Assembly (NCBI GenBank): GCA_002482765.1
Contig: DLGP01000084.1
Location: 13,865-20,453, forward strand
Direction: 5' to 3'
From: Alphaproteobacteria bacterium UBA7691
Lineage (GTDB): Bacteria; Pseudomonadota; Alphaproteobacteria; Ferrovibrionales; Ferrovibrionaceae
DNA length: 6,589 nt
Each line of letters starts with the position of its first letter. The first letter of the stretch is position 1. The notes below the pieces were generated by a model. The model did not search any database and was not told the origin of the DNA. It saw only the letters and a list, made by a program, of their open reading frames with translations. A program made the translations under genes and the position numbers. This document shows positions 1 through 6,589 of the stretch, piece after piece.

Positions 1-1038
1 GCGATGATGGCGTTTTTCCTGCTGCTCTGGCTTTTGAACGTCACCACCGATGAGCAGAAAAAGGGCGTGGCGGATTATTTCTCGCCGGCCTCGGTCAGCC
101 GCAGCTTTTCCGGTGCCGGCGGCGTGATGGGCGGTCGCACCATCATCGAGGATGGCGGCAAGATCAGTTCCTTTGGCCTGCCCACTATGATCGTCGGCCC
201 TTCTTCGGAAAAATCCGATCAGCCCGACCAGCCGCAATACGATCAGAAATATGAGGATTCGCGCCGCCCGCCACCCTCGCCCGGCCAGCGCGGCGAACTC
301 AGCCCGGACCCCACGGACCGCAATCAATCACCGGGTCAGGGGCAAGGCCCTGGCCAGTTCAATCAGCAGGGCCAGATTGATGCGCAGGCCGCCGCCGAAC
401 GCCTGGCTGAAGTTGAACGCGAGAATTTCCAGCAAGCCGAAGAAGCCATCCGCCAGGCCATCGCCGACAATCCGCAGCTTTCCGAACTGGCCAAGCAGAT
501 CGTGTTTGACACCACGCCGGAAGGCTTCCGCATCCAGCTTGTGGATCAGGAACAATCCTCGATGTTCCCTTCGGGCAGTTCGGCGATGAGTGATAAAACC
601 CGCCGGCTGATGCAACAGGTGGCGCAGGCGGTTTCAAAATTGCCCAACAAGCTGGCAATCAGCGGCCATACCGATGCGCAGCCTTTCCGTGGCCAGGGCA
701 ATTATTCCAATTGGGAACTTTCCACCGACCGCGCCAATGCCAGCCGGCGCGCGCTGATTGATGCCGGCGTGCCAGCCGAGCGCATTCGCCAGGTCACCGG
801 CAATTCCGATCAGGACCCGATGATCAAGGATAATCCGCTTGATCCGCGCAATCGCCGCATCGCCATCCTGGTGCTGAGCGATGTGAAAAAGGTCAACGCG
901 GCCGAAGGCGGCAATGGCGGCGGCGCGCCGCGCCCGAATACGCCGCCCACATCGCGCAGCGTGTTGCCGCCGCCGCCGCCGCCGGGCCTGAACGGGCCGA
1001 GCAGCAACGGTGGCATCCGCATCCAGCCGTCACGCTGA
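1..1038 (+). CDS. motB: Flagellar motor stator protein MotB, 5'-truncated by the window edge
   Basis: MotB pairs with MotA to form the proton-driven stator of the flagellar motor. Its single N-terminal helix sits in the inner membrane and its C-terminal OmpA-like domain anchors the complex to peptidoglycan. The frame is open from base 1 and begins inside the transmembrane helix (AMMAFFLLLWLLNV), so the real start lies upstream, perhaps 30-40 codons. In the family the proton-carrying Asp lies a few residues before AMMAFF and is therefore just outside the window. Counting from the ATG at base 4, residues 15-50 are the plug/linker region, 60-130 a Pro/Gln/Gly-rich probably disordered linker, and 185-295 the OmpA domain. 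That domain shows FPSGSS (188-193), SGHTDA (220-225) and ELSTDRANASRRAL, the peptidoglycan-binding signatures. A low-complexity Gly/Pro tail with six prolines ends the protein. The stop overlaps the RDD gene start. A non-flagellar OmpA/MotB protein is a less likely alternative. Confidence 0.88.
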   Translation, partial: AMMAFFLLLWLLNVTTDEQKKGVADYFSPASVSRSFSGAGGVMGGRTIIEDGGKISSFGLPTMIVGPSSEKSDQPDQPQYDQKYEDSRRPPPSPGQRGELSPDPTDRNQSPGQGQGPGQFNQQGQIDAQAAAERLAEVERENFQQAEEAIRQAIADNPQLSELAKQIVFDTTPEGFRIQLVDQEQSSMFPSGSSAMSDKTRRLMQQVAQAVSKLPNKLAISGHTDAQPFRGQGNYSNWELSTDRANASRRALIDAGVPAERIRQVTGNSDQDPMIKDNPLDPRNRRIAILVLSDVKKVNAAEGGNGGGAPRPNTPPTSRSVLPPPPPPGLNGPSSNGGIRIQPSR

Positions 1039-4000
1039 TGCGCAACGACCTGCCAATTCGCCGCCCGTTCGGATCGTCCCCCGATTCCGATCCGCCGCCC
1101 TTTGACGAGGCGGAATTTGCTGGCGTGGTGCCGCGCCGCGCCTTTGCCTATCTGATCGATCTGGCATTGATCAGCTTTTTTGGCATCCTGCTTGGGCTGG
1201 GCGCCATTATGCTCGGGCTGATCAGCTTCGGCCTGCTGACGCTGCCGGTGGCCACCCTGCTGGCGCTGTGGCCCACCGCCTATCACACGCTGACCATTGG
1301 CGGCCCCGCTTCGGCCACGCCCGGCATGCGGCTATGCGGCATCCAGGTGCGGGTCTGGCATGGCGGCCAGCCCGGCTATCTGCAAGCATTGCTGCACACG
1401 GTGGTGTTCTATGTCTCGCTCGGCCTCACCTTCGGCCTGATCCTGGTATTGCCGCTGTTCCATAATCGCGGCCGCTGCCTGCACGATATCCTGTGCGGCA
1501 CCATGGTGGTGCGGACCAAAACTAAATCCGTTCTGGTCTGATCAGACATTTGCGCTAACATACTGGCAAGTCTGAGCCGGGAAACGCATAATAAGGCCGT
1601 ATGAAACATCGCCTGCAAATTCCGTTGCGGCATTTCTTCGCCACGCCGCCCACGCCCTGCCCCTATCTGGCCGGCAAGCTGGAGCGCAAGGTGGTGACCC
1701 TGCTGGCCGGCGAAGACCCGGATAGCCTGCATAACGCCTTGAGCCAGGCCGGCTTCCGGCGCAGCCAGGATCTGGCTTATCGCCCGGCCTGCGAACAATG
1801 TAATGCCTGTGTGCCGGTGCGGGTGCTGGTGGAGGCTTTCCGCCAGAGTGATGGCCAGCGCCGTATCTGGCGCCGCCGCAATGGCATCATCACCCGCCGC
1901 CTGCCGGCTTATGCCACGCGCGAGCATTATATGGTGTTCCGCCGCTATGTAACGGCGCGGCATGAAGGCGGCGGCATGGCGGATATGGAATTCGCCGATT
2001 ACCGCGCCATGGTGGAAGACAGCCCGGTGCGCACGGCGCTGACCGAATTCCGCTTTGCCGATGGCCGGCTGCTCGGGGTTTGCCTCACCGATGCGATGCA
2101 GGACGGCATTTCGTTGGTCTACAGCTTCTTCGATCCGGATTTTGACCAATCCAGCCCCGGCACGCTGATCATCCTGTGGCATATCGAACAGGCGCGCGAG
2201 CAGGGCCTGCCCTATGTCTATCTCGGCTATTGGATCAGCGAGAGTCCAAAAATGGCCTATAAAAGCCGTTTCCAGCCGCTGGAAGCCCTGACCCCGGATG
2301 GCTGGCAGATGATGCCGGAAGCCGTTGAGAATACCTGATTTTTCATTTTGACCGGCAAGCGCTGGCGCTTCCACCCTGTTAATTTCCTGTATTCTTGTGA
2401 TTATTTTATTGCGCCGGGCTTGGCATCGCAGCCCATCAGCCTGTATGAAAGCCAGCAAAGGTCGGCATCCGCCAGGGGGGCGCCGCGCTTCGGACAATGC
2501 AGCCGGGGCAAAGGTGAACTGTGTATGTTGCCAATCGTGCTTTTGCCCGGCTGCCGGGCATTGGCTGCACCCCTCCCCCTGAAATTGCGATGATCGATCC
2601 TGTTATGCTTCGATGCGCCATGCGGCGCCCAAGGTAAGGATTGGAATTGTGAACGCCATTGCCCTGACCGTGCGAGCGATCAGCGCCCTCAACGAATTGC
2701 TTGGCCGGTTTTTCTCCTGGTTCTCCCTGGGGATCGTGCTGGTCTGCTTCTCCGTGGTGGTGCTGCGTTATTTCTTCAACACCGGCTTTGTCTGGATGCA
2801 GGACCTCTATGTCTGGATGAACGGCATCATGTTCACCGGCATCGCCGGCTATGTGTTGATGCGCGAAGGCCATGTGCGGGTGGATATTTTCTACCGGCCG
2901 GCAACGATCCGCCGCAAGGCCATCATCGACCTGTTCGGCACCTTTGTGTTCCTGCTGCCCTTCGCCTTGGTGGTGATCTACTATAGCTGGAACTATGTCC
3001 GCAGCTCCTGGGGCATCTCCGAGCAATCCGGCAATGCCGGCGGCATGCACGGCCTTTATGTGCTGAAATCCTTCATCATCGTTTTTGCCGTGGTAATCGC
3101 CCTGCAAGGTATTGCCGCAGCTCTGCGTGCGCTGCTGGTGCTGGCAGACAAGGAGGATTTGCTGCCTGAAAACCTCCGCTACAAGACGGAGGAATTGTCA
3201 TGAGCGGCATTGTCATCGGCGAAATTCTCGCCGTTCTGATGTTCTTCGGCATCATCGGCGTGCTGATGCTGGGCTATCCGGTGGCGTTTTCGCTGGCCGG
3301 CACTTCGCTGATCTTTGCCGTGATCGGCTGGGCGCTTGGCGCCTTTGACCCGTCGAATTTTGGTGCCATTGCCAGCCGCTATGTCGGCAGCATGACCAAT
3401 GAAGTGCTGGTGGCGGTGCCGCTCTTCATCTTCATGGGCGTGATGCTGGAAAGCTCTAAAATCGCCGAGCAGCTGCTTACCACCATGGGCCGCCTGTTTG
3501 GCAGCCTGCGTGGCGGCCTCGGCCTTTCCGTGGTGCTGGTGGGCGCGCTGCTCGCCGCCTCCACCGGCGTGGTGGGCGCCACCGTGGTCACCATGGGCCT
3601 GCTCAGCCTGCCGGCAATGATGCGCGCCGGCTATGATCCCAAGCTCGCCACCGGTGTGATCTGCGCCTCTGGCACGCTGGGCCAGATCATTCCGCCCTCC
3701 ACCATCCTGATCTTCATGGGCGACATGCTTGCCGGCATGAATGCCCAGGTGCAGATGGCCAAGGGCAATTTCGCGCCTTCGGTGGTATCCGTTGGCGACT
3801 TGTTTGCCGGCGCCTTCCTGCCCGGCCTGCTGCTGGTGTCCTTGTATGCCGGCTGGGTGATCTTCAAGGCAATCACCGATCCCAAAAGCTGCCCGGCGCT
3901 GGAAGTGACCGCCGAGGAACGCCGCACCCTGGCCCGCGATGTGCTGGTGGCATTGATTCCGCCGCTGGTGCTGATCGTGGCTGTGCTCGGCAGTATCCTG

Positions 4001-6589
4001 GCCGGCATCGCCACCGCCACCGAGGCGGCTTCGGTTGGTGCCATCGGTGCTGCCGCCATGGCAGCGGTGCGCGGCCGGCTGAACATGGAGGTGCTGCGGC
4101 ACTCGGCGCGTTCCACCGCCGAGATCACCTCGATGGTGTTCATCATCATCTTCGGCGCTTCGGTGTTTTCCATCGTGTTCCGTATGATGGGCGGCGATGC
4201 GCTGGTGGAGGAATTGCTGCACAGTCTGCCCGGCGGCCAGCTCGGCGCGGTCATCTTTGTGATGGCGCTGATGTTTGTGCTTGGCTTCATCCTGGATACC
4301 TTCGAGATCATCTTCATCGTGATCCCGATCACCGCGCCGATCCTGCTGGCGATGGATGTTGATCCGGTCTGGCTGGGTGTGATGGTGGGTGTGAATCTGC
4401 AAACCAGCTTCCTCACCCCGCCGTTCGGCTTCTCGCTGTTCTATCTGCGCGGCGTGGCACCCAACAGCATCAAGACCAGCCAGATTTACAAAGGCATTAT
4501 CCCCTTTGTCTGCTTGCAGGTGGTGGCGATGGCCGCACTCTATGCCTTCCCGGAACTGGCCACCTGGCTGCCAAATGTGATCTTCAAGTAAGCGCGGGCT
4601 GAACAAAAAGCCGCAGCGGCCAAAACCGCTGCGGCTTTTTTATGTCTTTGGCGCAACGAAAAAGGGCCCGCCTTGCGGCGGACCCTTCCCGTTAAACCGG
4701 ATATCCGGCTTAGAGCTGGAAATACTTCTCGCGGGCCACCAGGAACGGGCTGTCAGTGCCGCGGGTGCGGGTGCGCAGCACCTCAAGGGCAGCGATGAAG
4801 CTCTCGGCGGTCTTCTTTGTCAGGGCATCGTCGCTGTTGCGCACGGCGGTGATGACTTCCTTGGCGGCAACGCCACCGGCCTTGAGGATTTCCTCAGGGA
4901 ATTGCAGCGCCTTCACGCCATGCTTCTCCACCAGAGTCTTCAGCGCCACCGGATCGTTGGCGTAGAAGTCAGAGGCGGTGTGGTCGTATTCGGCCTGGCA
5001 GGCATTCTCAACAATCGCCTGCAAATCCTTCGGCAGCGCGGCGAACTTGCTCTTGTTCACCACGGCTTCGGTCGCCAGGCCCGGCTCGATGAAGCTCGGG
5101 AAATAGTAGTTCTTGGCAATCTGGTGGAAACCGAGGGCCAGATCGTTATACGGGCCGACGAATTCAGCGGCATCCAAAGCGCCGGATTGCAGCGCCTGGA
5201 AGATTTCGCCCGCCGCCAGGTTGACCACGGTGGCGCCCAGCTTTTCCCAGGTCTGACCGCCCAGGCCGGGGGTGCGGAACTTCAGGCCCTTGATATCGGC
5301 CACGCCGGTCAGTTCCTTGCGGAACCAGCCACCGGCCTGGGTGCCGGTATCGCCCGACAGGAAGCCCTTGACGCCGAACTTGTCGTAGATTTCGTCCCAG
5401 ATCTGCTGGCCGCCCATGAAGCGCACCCAGGCCGCCAATTCACGCGAGGTCATGCCGTAAGGCACGCCGGTGAAGAACGACAGGCCACGGCTCTTGCCCT
5501 GCCAGTAATAGGCAGCGCCATGGCTCATTTCAGCCGATCCCTGGATCACGGCATCGAGCGCCTGCAAGGCGGGCACCAGTTCACCAGCGGCGAACACGCG
5601 CACATTCAGGCGGCCGCCCGACATGTCGTTGATGCGGCGGGCAAGACGCTCGGCGCCAACGCCCAGGCCGGGGAAATTCTTCGGCCAGGTGGTGACCATG
5701 CGCCATTCGATGCGGCCCTGCGACAGAGCCGGGGTCGGGAAAGCAGCAGCGGTGGTGACAGTGGCAGCGGCGCCGGCAAGCGCAGCGCCCTTGATGAAAT
5801 TACGGCGTTTCATTGTTAGGGTATCCTCCCAAAAGTGTGGTCAACCTATCACGATGTTGACGCTGGCCGGAGTTTGGCAACTTTAACGACGCCGGGCAAG
5901 TGCCGATCCCCTCAAGCCTCGGGCAAACCAGCTTTTTTTCATCTTGCACAGGCGCTGCATTGCACACAGGCTGTTCATTTCCGAGCGGCTGCCTGCTGGT
6001 ATAGTCTGTGGCTGGCGAGGCAAGGTTGAGGGCATGGCAATTCCGATGATTTTTTCAGCGGCTGCTTTTTTAGCCACGGCGAATCAGGCCAAGGCAGCGC
6101 CCACATGACAGTGCGCGGCAAGCTCGCGGCCGCCTTCGCGGTGTCGGTGCTGGCTGCGGCCGGCCTGGGCATCGCCGCCCTGTTGGCGCTGTGGAGCGTC
6201 GGCGAGTTGGTGGTGCGGATGTATGACCAGCCGCTGATGACGATCAACTATGCCCGCTCGGCGCAGACCAGCTTTGCCGTGATGGAACTATCCAATCGCG
6301 AATTTGACTCCCGCGACGCCGCTCGCGTGGCTGAACAGATCGAAAGCCTGAAGGCGCGTAATGATGACTTCCTGGGCGACCTGCAAATCGCCGAGGAGCG
6401 TGGCCTGTCCAAGGTGATCCACGATCTGGCGGTGGATATTCGCAACCTGGATGCCGAATGGCTGGAAGCCGCCGAAAGCGCGCTGCGTATGCGCGGCAGC
6501 CGGGTTGACCTGGAAGCCGCCATCCATCGCCGCGAGGATAGCGCCAAGGCGATCCTGGAAAAGCTGGAAATCCTGACCCAGACTTCGGT

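Overview
The window looks like ordinary chromosomal DNA from a GC-rich, motile alphaproteobacterium, probably Rhodospirillales-like. This rests on the style of the MotB protein, the bacterial arginyl/leucyl-tRNA-protein transferase next to an RDD protein, the TRAP transporter, the GC-rich third codon positions and the compact gene packing. The assignment is from recognition only, with no search. I see no tRNA, rRNA, CRISPR array, insertion sequence or phage gene.

Layout. (1) 1-1038, +: the 3' part of a MotB-type flagellar stator gene whose start lies outside the window. It overlaps by one base (TGATG) a small RDD-family membrane protein gene (1038-1541, +). After 59 bases comes an aspartate/glutamate leucyltransferase (arginyltransferase family) gene, bpt (1601-2338, +). 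(2) 2339-2648: a 310-base gap with inverted repeats, probably the leader and promoter region of the next operon. (3) 2649-4591, +: the two membrane subunits of a TRAP transporter, small (DctQ) and large (DctM), joined by an ATGA overlap. (4) 4592-4709: two back-to-back intrinsic terminators between converging genes. (5) 4710-5813, -: a Tat-exported TRAP solute-binding protein similar to TakP and the 'mannitol/chloroaromatic' group. (6) 5814-6104: a divergent control region with an inverted repeat, a direct repeat, an extended -10 promoter and a possible 24-codon leader ORF. (7) 6105-6589, +: the 5' end of a membrane sensor with a four-helix-bundle periplasmic domain; its output domain is cut off.

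How they work together. The three TRAP genes very likely form one Na+-dependent importer for an organic acid, probably a 2-oxo or hydroxy carboxylate. The binding protein captures the ligand in the periplasm and delivers it to the DctQ/DctM pair. The binding-protein gene is on the opposite strand and can be controlled separately. The sensor divergent from it could be a chemoreceptor or a signalling enzyme. A link to the transporter ligand is only a guess from position. MotB, RDD and Bpt are housekeeping-type genes.

Nothing here amounts to a clearly new system. The most unusual points are the split, convergent TRAP arrangement, the control region at 5814-6104 with its possible leader peptide, and a Phe where TakP has a Trp at the ligand/Na+ site.
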